Positions 24,077 to 36,985 of a stretch of 64,000 nt of DNA are shown one piece after another. Position 1 is the stretch's first letter. Each line of letters opens with the position of its first letter. Source of the stretch: Sipunculus nudus (lineage: Eukaryota; Annelida; Sipuncula; Golfingiida; Sipunculidae); the NCBI GenBank assembly GCA_026874595.1, contig CM049317.1, positions 72,005,618 to 72,069,617 on the forward strand, in the 5' to 3' direction. The translations under genes were made by a program, and so were the position numbers. A model generated the notes under the pieces. The model was given only the letters and a program-made list of their open reading frames with translations, searched no databases and was not told where the DNA came from.

Positions 24077-25720
24077 CAGCGAAAGTTAAGAAAAATGGTT
24101 TGGTAAATGCAGACGAAGAATCACGTGTGTTAGAGGGATAAATATGACACCCCTATATAACTAGATAAAGGAACAACCAACATTATTGAAAAGAACCCAT
24201 AAAACACAATTGTAGAATTATATGCTTATCCTTGGTTATGTTTATGTGTTACTTGTGATTAATAATCATATGGTTACAAGTATAATTATGTCGACATAAA
24301 TTTTAGTTTATTTGATATTTTATATCTAACTTGCAAATATGAGTATTATTTCATTATTTGTTAAATTATATATTTATATATATGTAATTATACAGAGAAA
24401 AAAAATGCCTAGAGTTGTAATAACTTAATCTTTATCATGTGCTTGTCAGACTGGTTAACAATAAAATGTTTATCATGTGTGTGTCAGACTGGTTAACAAC
24501 AAAATGTATTTTTTTTATTCAAAATGTAGTGAATGTGTATATAAGATATAGAAAAATCTAATTTGCCCTTAGTTTTTAGAATCCGCATTTCTCTATGTCA
24601 CATGTCTACCTAAAACAGTTGTTCAGTTTTCCTTATAACCACTGATAATGTTTAGAAAACTATGGATAATTCTATGCAGAGGCAGAATAATGTTTTAAGT
24701 ATTTGCAGCAATAATACAAATAGTCTTCTTCGGTATTAATGTCATTGCATACCAGCCAGTTTGCGACTATACCCGGCCACATATTAACTGTTCGAGTTCC
24801 CTGACTATATCATATACGCCACCTGACCACAATAAGCTTCAGCCTAACCCATATTCAAACTAAGCATCTTCTAGAAATAGAACATTAATTAATATGTTTA
24901 ACATCCATTTTTTTTAATCATGCATTGATACATTATCTTGGATATATCAGCATACGAAGTACTTCGCGTACGGTGGATATGATATTAGTTAATAAAACTG
25001 AAAAAAACATTAATAGTTATCATAAATGATTTATCGGATCGAGAGATTACTTGTTATTCATTAACTATGTGCTTTATGCTGCCATGATGGTAATATAACT
25101 TTGCTTTGTAACTGTAAACCAATGCTTTGTACGATTTAATAACATGTATGCTGCAACCTTGAGGATATGTTTATAATTATGTTGTGTTGACTCTGTTCGC
25201 TTAAGTCATGTGTATTTTACAGATGTATCTACCATTTCCTTCAGTAGTTTAGTATAGGTACATGTATTGAAGATGCCTCTAAGATATTATGCCTATTAAT
25301 TATTCAGAGAAATATTCACGACATCCTGTGATTGTGAATAACCATGTCAGTAAAAATATTAAAAAATAGCATTGTGATCTACTGTTCAACATGACCTGCA
25401 GTCACTAAATCTGCGAGCCACTGTGCTTTTGTTATCTGTAATTATTAAATTAAGTACACTGCACTGCCTTTCTGTTATCAAGCCATTTCACCTGTAATTC
25501 CTGATAAAGTACATAATAGCGTCTATGTATCAACCGATTTTAGTCTATGATTATTTTTCTGCTTTCAGAGCCCCCTTCCACTTCCGCCCCTCAGCACACA
25601 TGCATACTCCATGCTTAATGTTTTTGGAGGTCTTTTTTTAAATCTTCCTGGATTTACCCCTTAAAGATCTTGCATTCAAAATTAATAAATATAGACAAAA
25701 GGTCTATATTGGGTTGGCTG
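24077..25720 (+). other. Unit D 3' flank, homologous to the 1.48-kb repeat R
   Basis: Diverged blocks match 57099-58581 in order: ATGGTTACAAGTATAATT, GAATAACCATGTCAGTA, then a C-rich stretch followed by CATGCATAC..CCATG and a TGGAGG..TTaAA..CTTGCAT phrase near 25570-25680. The flank is therefore old receptor 3' sequence. No coding content is seen. Confidence 0.65.
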
Positions 25721-26676
25721 TGTGATAACTTCACTTTTTGTTTACACTAGGGCGTAGCCTACACTTGTCCATGACTGGATGAAGATGTGCAGGTAGTCAG
25801 TCTATATTGTTTTGTTTCAATGAAAAACTGAAGCGTTGAACGTCCACAATGCCAAAATGCAAGCGAAGCCGCGTTCGTGTTAAGACGGAGACGTGACCTC
25901 TGGGTAACAGAGACGTGACCTTTCATTCCTTGAAAAGCAGGTGGCCCGAGACTATAGTTTAAGATAATTGACGGCTTAAATTAGGGCTGTCTTAAAGAAG
26001 CAAGACGGCCGGTCAGCCTTCGACAGGGAAATATAAAATTCAAAAGTGGTCCTGCACATCACGGATTAGCTGCAACATCCCCGTCCTGGATCCCAGGCAG
26101 AACTGTAATGTGAAATATATGATTTTTTAAATTCGAATCTTTGTTAAAAAAGGAAAGCCTGTTATAAAGTGGTAAGGAAACAGATAAGACATTTGGAGGC
26201 CTTAGTTCCATGGTGGGTGAGAACTTTATATAATATATTGATTTTCCGGTGATAAGACAGCAAGGGGGCTGTAAATTGTTTCCATGCCTGCCGCACGTTT
26301 GTGAATGTTTGTGCACTTTGACATAGGCGCGATGGAAATTAAAGAGTACACGTGATGACCCCCTGCAGTAGATGAATTCCTTGAACCCCAAAGAAAACAA
26401 TTCTAGCTTTAATCGGCATGGGAGGGGCTCTTTTTGTATACCCGGATCAAAGAAAGAGACTGGAGAATAAATGAAGAATAGGGTCATTTTTAGTCCGAGA
26501 TTTCTATGAAATTGCTTTTTTGTAAGCGCACCGACCTTATTCACCCCTTCCAGCTTACGAAATGTTTAATAACATATTGTCGAGAATCCATATTTCCTAC
26601 CAGTCAGTTGGGATTGCCCGGAAACCCCACAATTATACGGGTATCCATGAAATAGAATGCTATTTTTATGCCATTA

Positions 26677-26678
<2 letters not shown>
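25721..26678. other. Unassigned DNA with one 161-codon minus-strand open frame
   Basis: A minus-strand frame spans 26544-26059 (161 codons from ATG to stop). Its translation has no signal peptide, domain or repeat I recognise, and composition does not stand out. It may be chance or a decayed repeat. Nothing else is supported here. Confidence 0.3.

Positions 26679-26733
<55 letters not shown>
26679..26733. repeat. (TA)n microsatellite
   Basis: An uninterrupted TA run of about 27 units. Confidence 0.97.
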
Positions 26734-26736
<3 letters not shown>

Positions 26737-26889
26737 TACATATGCCTACTTAAACTGCCGAACGTGGTTAAACACTTTCATGCTGTTTGACGTGCCCCGG
26801 ACACAAATTGAGGGGCTTACTCCATGTCCCCAACACTCTGCAGACCTCAGCACTCATCACCACACGTGTAGTATAAATGCACGAAACGG

Positions 26890-27837
26890 TTGCCGACAGG
26901 GGGCGCTATATTCGGGCTCATACTCCCTAACTTACATGCAGCCTCTAGAAATGTCGCAGAAAATGTCCCAGTGACTAGACATTTCGACATATCCAGGTAC
27001 TACATAACTTCTAGTGATACATCCCCCACGCCCTGGAGCCCTTCATAATGTCGCATGTAATGACCCAGTGACTAGACATTTAGACATACTGGACCAGCGC
27101 CGATTGGCGGCCCTTGGACTATAAGAATATCAGTGAACATATTTGTAGCAATTTGTCGTATGATATGTCATTTTTTATGATTATATATAAAATATTAATA
27201 TATTTATATATGCATACATTATAGATATAAGTATCAAACGGGCACCTATTGGCGGCGCTAGGAATGTAAGAATAACAATAAAATGCTTTAGTAACAATAT
27301 GTTGTATGAAATATTATCACTAAATGATTACACATAACAGTTATAGATTACACCTCCAACGCTCTGGAGCCCTCCGAAATGTCGCAGATAATGTCCTTAA
27401 GACTAGACATTTAGACATTTCCTGAAAGAGCGAGATTGGTACTAGTCGGGCGCCGGTAGGCGGCGCTTTGACTGTAAGAATAACAGTGGACATATTTATA
27501 ACAAAAGTATCGTATGAGACATTATTATACGTCGATTATATATAATATTTATGTATGTATATGAATATGGATATATGCATCTGTATGCATATAAGGTACA
27601 AGATATATCAATATATACATAACTTCTCGTGATACAATCCCGACCACCTGTGCCCCCCCCCCCCATATGTCCCAGAAGATGCCCCAGTACCTTAGACATT
27701 TCGACTTTTCGACCTCTGCTCAAGATTGGTACTAAACGGGCACCGATAGGCGGCGCTTCGAAGGTTAAAATAACAATGAAATGCTTTTATAACAATATGT
27801 CGTATGAAATGTTATCATTAAATGATTACACATAACA

Positions 27838-27891
<54 letters not shown>

Positions 27892-28280
27892 TGATGTACT
27901 ACATATCTAAATTTATATATAACTTCCAATGATACGTCTCCCACCCCCTGGAGCTCTCCGAAATGTCGCAGATAATGTCCCAGACACTAGACATTTAGAC
28001 ATTTCCTGTACGGGCCGAGCTTGGTACTAGTCGCCGGTACATAACTTCTCGGGATACATCCCCCACCCCGTGGAGCTCACCGAAATGTCACAAAAAATGT
28101 CCCAGGGGACTAGACACTTCAACATTTCCCGCTCGGGCCGGGATTGTTACCAGACCGGGCGTCGATTTAGGCGGCGCTTGGACTGGTAGAACATGCAGTT
28201 GCGTATGCAGGATATGAAAATAGAGGGGGCGCAGCCCTAAAGTCGGGAAAGGGGGCTGTTCTGCGTCTTTTAGACATGTC
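26890..28280 (+). repeat. Tandem repeat D, unit near 300 bp
   Basis: Repeated phrases are GATACATCCCCCACCCCCTG, GAGCCCTCCGAAATGTCGCA, GACTAGACATTTcGACATTT, GGGCGCCGATAGGCGGCGCT and CGTATGAAATATTATCATTA. Starts of the GGAGCC phrase near 27036, 27368, 27950 and 28070 give spacings of about 120-330 bp because of partial units. TA microsatellites lie at 27840-27889 and 28286-28327. Further units are at 29790-30320 and a fragment at 31780-31850. Confidence 0.85.
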
Positions 28281-28283
28281 ATT

Positions 28284-28327
<44 letters not shown>

Positions 28328-28330
<3 letters not shown>

Positions 28331-29386
28331 AAAAACAACACTTATATATAAATTAATAAATCATTTTTTTTTTAAATTATATTGATATTCCACAAAGCCC
28401 TATCAGTAGGAAGCAAGCATATTTAAACTTGTTTGAATACACTGCGTGGCTGTTAAATTGTCTCCTACTAAACATATCCAATATTGTTAGTTCGTGCATT
28501 ATTATTATGATTATTATATGTAATTTTGTAAGGTATCCAGTTCAAATTGTTTATTATGTTAACCGTGGGACCCTCATCTATATGTAATGCATTAATTGAA
28601 CAACAACAAAAAACATGTGTAGTGTTGTAACTTAATTGTCAGGATTAGGTTCAAGATGGTCAGCACACATGTAAAAGAACTTAAATGGATTAACTATTAT
28701 ATGTCCCTGAATCTGTCAAAGGGTACAACATCTATTTTTCATGTAGAGCTTCTGATAATAAATTCCATAATATAGGTTTTCGTAGATAAATTATTTTTGC
28801 AGCAATTTAGTTCGAACTATAGCCAGTTGGAGTTAAACAGAAATAAAGATAGTCTGACCTGAGGTAATTAAACTACATAAACACAAGAAATATTAGATGT
28901 GAAAATACTCATTGACTTTTATTTGCATACTCTTTTCAGATTTATTATTATTATTGAAAAATTTAGCTTTCAGACATAAAGCCTGGCCATCTAGCTCCAG
29001 GGACAATAGCTGGGTATTTAGAGGTGATTTTAATTACCCCAAAATCAAGAAACCGGAATCTTTCATATAAACTCTTGGTGTATTCCAGGGTACATTTTAA
29101 AAATAAGGCATAGCAAGCGTCTAGTGGAAGTACAAATAGCTTGCATGGACTGTTTAACATGCACCATTATGTGACAGTACAATCATAGGTAAGTATATAA
29201 TCTCTTCACTGTTCAGATTTATTTAAGAAATTTTCAAAGTTTGACACTCTTTACATTTACATTACAGACAATATCTTGCTAAGCTTTTGTTCTTTCTTCA
29301 CAAAACTTCAACAAATCAACAAAACTTGTTTCTCTTTAGGTCAATAGAATCCTTTAGAACTGATAATTAATATACATTATTATACC

Positions 29387-29444
<58 letters not shown>

Positions 29445-29789
29445 TACAGACAAGGTTTTTCTTGTGTTTCTTCTTTCTTTTCCATATTTGAATAACATTA
29501 CCATAACCGTGCACAGAGAAACATGAAATTATTTATTTACTGAAAACGCCATATTTTATCTATGTGTGTGTATGCTCAAATAATCGAACATAAAATAAAT
29601 TTGAGTTAACAAACATAACACTTGCCAGTAGTTAACTCAATAAGTGTAAGCAGAGTTTTAGGGGGGCGCGCGCCCCTTTGCGCCCCCTATGAATACGCCC
29701 CTGTAGAAGAACACTGAACCTTTTCAGTGTATCATATGTTGTATCATAATTATATTATAAAATGATTATATATAATATTTTTATATGTA
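28328..29789. other. AT-rich insert splitting tandem repeat D
   Basis: No exon was found. A TA run lies at about 29390-29440 and a GC-rich patch (GGGGGGCGCGCGCCCC) at 29661-29676. The patch and its flank look like the end of an old repeat. Confidence 0.4.
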
Positions 29790-30320
29790 TATATTTATAT
29801 ATTGATATATATGTACCTGGTAGAGTCTACTTTGCGACATATATAAAAATAATCATAACTTCTCCCGATACATCCCCTCCGAAATGTCACAGAAAATGTG
29901 CCTGTGACTAGACATCTCGACACTTCCTGCTCAGGCCCAGATTGGTACTAGCTGGGGGCCGCTAGAAGGCGCTTGGACTGTAAGGATGACAATGAACCTC
30001 ATGATAGAAATATATCGTATGACATATTATTTTTATTAAATTATTACATATAATAGTTATATATGTCTATATTTTGCTAAATACATAGATAGATATGTAT
30101 TTGTATGTATACAATGTACTATACATTTATAAATATATTCATAACTTCTCCTGATACATTCTTGACCAACTGCATTGAGCCCTCCGATATGTCACAGAAC
30201 ATGTCCCAGCACCTCTGACATTTCAACTTTTCGTCCTCTGCTTGAGATTGGTACTACACGGGCACCGATAGGCGCCGCTTGGGATGTAGGAATAACAATG
30301 AACCTCTGAAAAGGTGCCCA
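29790..30320 (+). repeat. Tandem repeat D, second block
   Basis: Two diverged units carry the same CTCCGAAATGTCACAGAAAA, GACTAGACAT and GGGCACCGATAGGCGCCGCT phrases as the main block. Confidence 0.8.
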
Positions 30321-30824
30321 TCCCCCTTTCTTTGGCTTCTTCTGAGTGTCTATTAATAATGTAAGGGTACTTTTGGGTTGTGAAACGTTCTTAAAACGCA
30401 ATCGGGAAGGATTTATGGACATGTTTATCAACAGCATGTTGGTTAATACAGCAATGTTGACAAACACGAAAAACATGTTACTTCAGGTAGTAGTTTGCAT
30501 ATGTCTGGAGGCAGAAAGAACACTTGAGGCAAACCGCCATTTGGAAAGTTCTGGCTTATCTGACTTCCTGCTTAATGCTCTTGTCGAATTCGTTTCGATT
30601 ATTTTGCCGCGCCCTCAAATATCAAAAACACGTTGATATCAACAAAACAAGCATCTGTGTGCGGTGATATCCACATATAACCTGGCCTTATGTAAGCCCC
30701 ATGGGATTACCGGTGCTTTATAAAGACAGGTGATTGAGCCCAATCTAAGAACTATATGTCGTATGAAATATTATAATTTCAGGATTATATATAATACTCA
30801 TACATGTTTATATTTTTACATATA
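30321..30824. other. Spacer, no feature supported
   Basis: Opposed short open frames overlap here. Neither shows a domain or splice context. Confidence 0.35.
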
Positions 30825-31736
30825 CAGTCAAGCCCGCTTATTGTCATATCGGCAGTGCATGCGTTAATTATGATAATAACCGGGATGTGACATTATGCGG
30901 GCTTCAACAGCGATGTCCTATTGAGTCATACAAGAAGAGTAATGTCTCAAATCATATTTAATAAATCGTCAATGAAAATGAAATAGATACGTTTATGAAT
31001 ATTTTATTGCACAACGGAATATTAAATTACGTTTATGCGCACCTTACAATTTATTTCCTGTAAGTTTTTTGCCGCATGACGCAATAACTGACAAAAATCT
31101 GACAAAAAATGGCATCATCGTGCCATTGTCAACATTCTGACGTTTCGTCGCGACTGAGATTTTAGAACGGGTGCATTAAGTGCTCACAAAACCTCCAGCT
31201 TTTCGTAGACCCTTAAAGGGGATTGCAAGTCGAAAGCAACGTTTACCGCTCGTGCTTCATATCATCTCGGCGCAACGTCACCGAGGTATAAACCACGGCC
31301 TTGCAAAGCCAGGAGATCATTATGTATGACGTGATCGACAACATCGCCCTTGCTAACATACGAAGAAAGGCAATGATCTGGATTACAGTGTTATCTTAAG
31401 ACGTTAATTAGCTAAGTGACGGGAAATGACCCGCATGCATCACTACACTTGCCTGCCGCACACCGGTGGGAGATGTGATCGTTTGATACGCCTGACCGAT
31501 TACAGGCTCTTGGCCTTGTTGATCGCCGTGTCGGCGTTTGATGTGATATTAACTGCGAACTGGTATCACTGCCAAGGGTTCCAAGCATGACAATAAACGG
31601 GATTATGACAATATTCCATGATATAAACCGGTCAGATTTACCATTATATATATAGGATATGGTTTGGGATTTCAGATTTATGTGACAATAAACGGGATTT
31701 TCTATTAACCGATATGACACAAAGTGGGCTCGATTG
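30825..31736. mobile_element. Pogo/Tigger-like MITE, 912 bp, TA target duplication
   Basis: The left end begins CAGTCAAGCCCGCTTATTGT and continues CATATCGG. The reverse complement of the right end begins CAATCGAGCCCACTTTGTGT and continues CATATCGG, giving 28-bp terminal inverted repeats with a few mismatches. TA flanks both sides (30823-30824 and 31737-31738). TIRs starting CAGTC and a TA duplication are typical of the pogo/Tigger branch of Tc1/mariner. No transposase with a DDE core is visible, so it would need one in trans. Confidence 0.88.
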
Positions 31737-31906
31737 TATATCTATATATGTATGACATGTAATGTACAAGACACATAAATATATACATGACTTCTCGTGT
31801 TACACCCACCATGTCGCGGGCGCCTCTAGGAGGCGCGCCTTAACTATAAATATACATTATATACATTATAAGATTAACTATGGACTGTTAGATTTGTAGA
31901 TTGCGT

Positions 31907-31996
31907 GTCAGTTGGACGGGCGCCAGTTGGACAGGTCCCACTTAGACGCTCCCATTTTGACGGGTCCCAGTCGGACGGGTCCCATTTAGACGCTAT
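31907..31996 (+). repeat. 15-bp minisatellite, + orientation
   Basis: Six units follow the model GTYGGACGGGTCCCA (for example GTTGGACAGGTCCCA and GTCGGACGGGTCCCA). The same motif occurs inverted at 36872-36985. Confidence 0.9.
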
Positions 31997-32572
31997 GTTG
32001 TATTTACGTTACTTTATCAGACACGTAAGTAGCTAGGAATTGAAGCTTTATGAGAAAGCCAAACTGAAATAATAAAACTTTATACAGTTAATCAAACACG
32101 GTATAAGTATGGAATTTTATGCAAGCCATGATATCTGTGCACATGAATTACTGTTCAAAGAGCTATAGATTTTTTACCGTCATATAGTTCCCTGATGTAT
32201 CTTTCGTGAAAACTGAAATAACTGTATCTCAGTAGTGTCTTTTTCGTCAGAGATGCGATTAGGAATCAACTTGCAATGACATGTCAAATAAACTAGCCAT
32301 ATCTGCTATAATAACCGGCGTGGGGTCGACATGCTATGCCATTTCTGTAAATAAGCAAAATATATAAGCTAGGTTTTCGGTGAATTCTTATTTTTCATTC
32401 CAATATATCACATAATCCATTACCTGCCATGTTGTCAGTCAAAAACTATGCACATTTCCAAGAAATAAGAGTAGGAAGTTAGGAAACCCCGTACCACATC
32501 AGGGATATATGACAGAGCAACCTACACCTCCGACACGGTCACTGCACTTCAAGGGGAAGGGAGGTCGCTTTA
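31997..32572. other. Spacer, no feature supported
   Basis: No exon or known element is seen. Confidence 0.35.
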
Positions 32573-35393
32573 TAACAAGGGGCCCATGGGTCACGTCGCT
32601 CAGCTGAATTTTGGGAAATATTAGTAACTGCAAAATATTTTTTTTCACATGGTTTTTCCATGTATATTACCATTTGAAAAGCTAAGAGAAAATGGCCCAG
32701 CTTAAATGAAACTCTGTCAATTATAGAATAATGGACATGAGCTAAAGCATATGGACTGTGTAATAAATGAAACCTCTGGCCTGAAACCTTTTAGTCATGC
32801 CTACGGTAAGTGTCATATAAAAGTTTCATTTCATAAACAAATAATGTGTGAAGGTAATTAAGTTTTCAAAAGTTACATATATGGCCATATGAGTTAAAAA
32901 TAATCCCAAAAAGTTTGACCAATATTTCTAATTTTAAAAACTAGGTTTAACAGTGTTATTCACACCTAGGCCCCGCCAACTTTCAGAGATATGAATGAAA
33001 TGCTACCAAGTTTTTATATCATCTGAAATCTTGTCAGTTAGCACTTACATTAGGTCCTAATTTATTACCATATTTGAATATTAGGATTAAAATCCTGAAC
33101 ATTTTTTTCTTTAAAAAAAATCGAGATTGTCTAAGTCTCAACAAAAAGAATTTTTTTAACATTAAAATTATAAGCTTTGTCTTGTATATTAGTCCTGTGT
33201 ATCGAAGCGGTGGGTCAGGGAGGGGTCTCTGTTGTTACTGTTCATCGCTGAAAAAATGTGAAATTATAAGATTCATCTTGTTCAGAGTACAGGTCTGTCA
33301 ACAGAATGGGGTGGGGGGGGGGGGGAGAAAGGCTCCCTGTGGTATTTATGCTGGCAGCCTGATCAAACTCAACAAGAGAGAGGGCTTGCCGAGTGATGGG
33401 ATTACATAACACCCTGGGGAGCATAGAGAGTTGCACTGAATAACCTACAGTGACCTCAGTGGACTGCCTGACAATGTAAGGGAATACAACAAGAGCCTCC
33501 AAACAAATTCAATAACAAGCCTAATTTTGCAGCTTTTATTTTTCAAATTTCAGATTTTAACAGATTAAATCCTTATGTGTACATGCTGTGAAAATAACAT
33601 CCACAGTACTCTCAGGAAAAAATAGTGCCGTGGCCAAAGTTGGGCAAAATTTAAGGTACTGATTTTATATTTATGCTAATAACTTAAAAAAATTGCAAAT
33701 TTCAGATCTAATTTTCGGTATACAATTGAATCTTGATTAAGTGATGTTATATCTCTGAAAAAAAGTCTCAGCAATTCTTATGGTGAGTAAATATATATCC
33801 AGATTTTTTACAAGGTGCATTATGTTTGGGCCTATAACTTCAACAAATTATGCAATACTGACCTAAAATTAGGTATGTACATAGGAAATGTATGGAAAAA
33901 TATGAATATTTACAATTACATCTAACATTATGCCAATTTATTGGATTACCAGGTAAACATAAATAGGGTCATGTTGCTAGAAAATACAAATACATTAAGG
34001 CTTCTAAAAACTTCAATAACTAGACTATTTTTAAGCTTATACTTTCAAATTCAAAATTCATCAGCTTAAATCCATATGTAAACAGGCTGTGAAAATTAAA
34101 TCAAATGTACTTATAAGAAAAAAATGTGCCATGGTCAAATTAAGGCAAAATTTAAGGTACCAATTTTTCATTTTTGCTAATATTTTAAACAATTTAACAG
34201 ATTTTGATCCAATTTTGGGTATACAATTTAATTTTGGTTAATTAAAGATTTATAACTGGAAAAAAAGTCCATAGCTTTAAAATATTTTGTGTTCAGTGAT
34301 CAAATATCTTTCCTGATTTTTTACAAATTGCATTATGTTTGATCCCATAACTTTTTTTAAATCATATAATACAGACCTCATTTCTGGCATGTACATAGGA
34401 ACTATATAGAGGAATATTTATGTAAATATGAGGAAAAACAGGTGAGTGGTTTCATAGTTAAGCTGTCCTGACATGTAAAAATAGGTTTTTCATAAAAAAT
34501 TGAGGGTTTTCCTTAATATCTCAAAGGTAAAGAAGTCGCAAAGACCCAGTTTTTAGGCTTGGTAGGAGATCTTGGGGACTTCTAACATTATGCCAACAAC
34601 CTTGAGAGCATAGAGATCTGCAGTGAATGACCAACAGTGACCACAGTGGACTGCTTACAAAGTAAGGGAATGCAACAAGAGCCTTCAAAAACATTCAATA
34701 ACTAGCCTAATTTTGCAGCTTTTATTTTCAAATTTCAGATTTTAACAGATTAAATCCTTATTTGTGCATGCTGTGAAAATTAGATCCACAGTACTTGCAG
34801 AAAAAAAAAATGTGCCTTTGTGAAAGTTGGGCAAAATTTAAGGTACCAATTTTTTATTTTTGTGAATATTTTAAAAAATTTAAAAGATTTTGATCTAATT
34901 TTGGGTATACAATATAATTTTGATTAATTAAAGTTATATTATTGGAAAAAAAAGTCCATAGCTTTAACATGTTTTGTGTTAAGTGATCAAATATCTTTCC
35001 TGATTTTTTACAAAATGCATTGTTTGGGCCCATAACTTTTTAAATTAAATAATACAGACCTAATTTCTGGCATGTACATAGGAACTATATATTTATGGTA
35101 AATATGAGGAAAAACAGATGAGTGGTTTCGATATTAAGCAGTCCTGAAGTGTGAAAATAGGTTTTTAATAAAAAAATGAGGTTTTCCCTTAATTTCTCAA
35201 AGGAACGAAGTCGCAAAGACCCAGTTTTCGGCTTGTTAGGAGTTCTTGGGGACATCTAATATTATGCCGAATTTTGGATTCCTAGGTCTTACGGTTTCAA
35301 TACGTGCCACATCTACGGACGGACGGACGGACGGACGACGGACAATGGACCACGACTATAGCTCAGATGACTTATAGTCAGCTGAGCTAAAAA
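32573..35393 (-). mobile_element. Bivalve-type TTTTTAGCTCA...GGCCCATGGGC element, copy 2
   Basis: Read on the minus strand, it starts TTTTTAGCTCAGCTGACTAT, then has CATCTGAGCTATAGTCGTGG and CCGTCC repeats. It ends GCTCAGCTGAGCGACGTGAC and then CCATGGGCCCC. The interior has three long direct subrepeats (near 33490-33990, 33990-34680 and 34680-35260) sharing GCTGTGAAAATtAgATCCAC, CCATAACTTTTT and CATGTACATAGGAACTATAT. Its ends match copy 1 at 6902-8410, but the interior is nearly twice as long. No transposase is visible. Confidence 0.8.
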
Positions 35394-35814
35394 TGCACCC
35401 TTAATAATTAACTAATTGTTTGAATAACCGGACTAATTAAGTTGCGTTTCACAATGATTGTTACGGTAAGGCATTTTTCTATGTGCATTAAAAAAACAAT
35501 TACTCTTTGACGTGTTTGATTTAATCAAAAAGGCACAAACCCAAAAACAAGGAAAAAGAGAAACAGTCATTTTCCTGGTCTCTTCTTATATTTGTCGAAG
35601 AAGAGCAGTGAGGGAATCAAATGACCGTCAATTATCAAATGTAAGGGCTGGAGGGATGAAAATGAAATGAGAGAGCGAGGGAGATAAAGAGAGAAAAGAG
35701 AATGTTTGTATACAATTACCTAAAAAATGGGAGACAGAGGGAGATATTGAACAGAGAGAAAGAGAGAGAAGATAATAATTGTACAGCGAGAGTGGAGAGA
35801 CGATAAGACAATAC

Positions 35815-35866
<52 letters not shown>

Positions 35867-36237
35867 GCTTGCTTGAGAGAGATATGATAGGAGGAAAGGA
35901 GAAAGGAGTTTATTTTCATAAAATTGAAAGGATTTTATAACTGAATTAATTATAAAACACATTCGTTTAATTTCACAGGGGACTTTATTCTTTAGTGGTT
36001 CATGTTAATCAACAGACTATTTATCAAAGACCACAGTACTCTTATTATAACAGTTACCACATGGCTTAAACAATCGGTGCAGAACTAACCTAATCACAGT
36101 AACTGGTTCATTAACAAGAAGATGCACTTATGTGGTTTCCCTTTGAAACGTGGTAAATGGGATGTACAGTTTTCTCATACCTGTTATGGCCCTTGAAGAA
36201 AGTGATTTATACATTTATTCATTTAAGGAGTTAAACA

Positions 36238-36282
<45 letters not shown>

Positions 36283-36577
36283 CTAATATATTAGGCCATG
36301 TAGGATACACATGTCCGTAAAGATTTATTCAATTGAATACTTAATTAATAGGCAATGTAAAGGATACACAAGTTCGTAAAGAAGCGTTGACTTTAATACC
36401 TAAAGCATATTTATTAAAGAAAAATATGTAACATCTCAAATGAATGACTCCTATTTTATTGATTGACCACGTAACTTGGCTTTCAAATTAGGACAATTCT
36501 GATTTAATTGATATCACAAGCAAGCCGATCAATCTTCATGCCGTTGCAAATGGTTCCATATTTTCATATATACTAGT

Positions 36578-36632
<55 letters not shown>

Positions 36633-36869
36633 ACAACAAGACAGCAAAATACAGTTGATATTTCAAGGTAAGTGATTATAGAACGAGTCCATGTAATGCT
36701 TGCACATCATGTTGGCGTCGCAAAACAGCCGGGTGGTCTATGCGAATGAGCCGTTCATCCTTCAGGACGTTCCAAACTGCTTGATATTTTCATGTATACA
36801 TTCACAATACTTGATATAATATATATGCATATATTATAGCCTTTCTTATTTCTTAAACCCATACGTAAT
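35394..36869. other. Noncoding DNA rich in microsatellites
   Basis: A GA run lies at 35818-35862, a TCTA run at about 36239-36283 and a TA run at about 36580-36630. Serine-rich frames over the GA run are products of the microsatellite. Confidence 0.6.
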
Positions 36870-36871
36870 TG

Positions 36872-36985
36872 ATAGAGCGTCTGACTGGGACCCGTCCAAC
36901 TGGGACCTGTCGGACTGGAACCCGTCCGGATGGGATCGAAAAAATCTAACCTGTCTACTTGAAACCCGTCTATTTGGGATGGCAC
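36872..36985 (-). repeat. 15-bp minisatellite, inverted copy
   Basis: Units such as GTCTGACTGGGACCC and GTCCAACTGGGACCT are the reverse complement of those at 31907-31996. The array is longer and more degenerate. Confidence 0.88.

Noticed and set aside
26059-26544. 161-codon minus-strand frame as a gene
   Set aside because: No domain, no homologue I recognise, no flanking splice signals and no composition shift. Kept only as an unassigned note.
30346-31720. Short frames in and next to the pogo-like element as a transposase
   Set aside because: No helix-turn-helix or DDE signature could be read. The lengths are far below a transposase.
35716-35962. Serine/leucine-rich minus-strand frames
   Set aside because: They translate the GA microsatellite in two frames.
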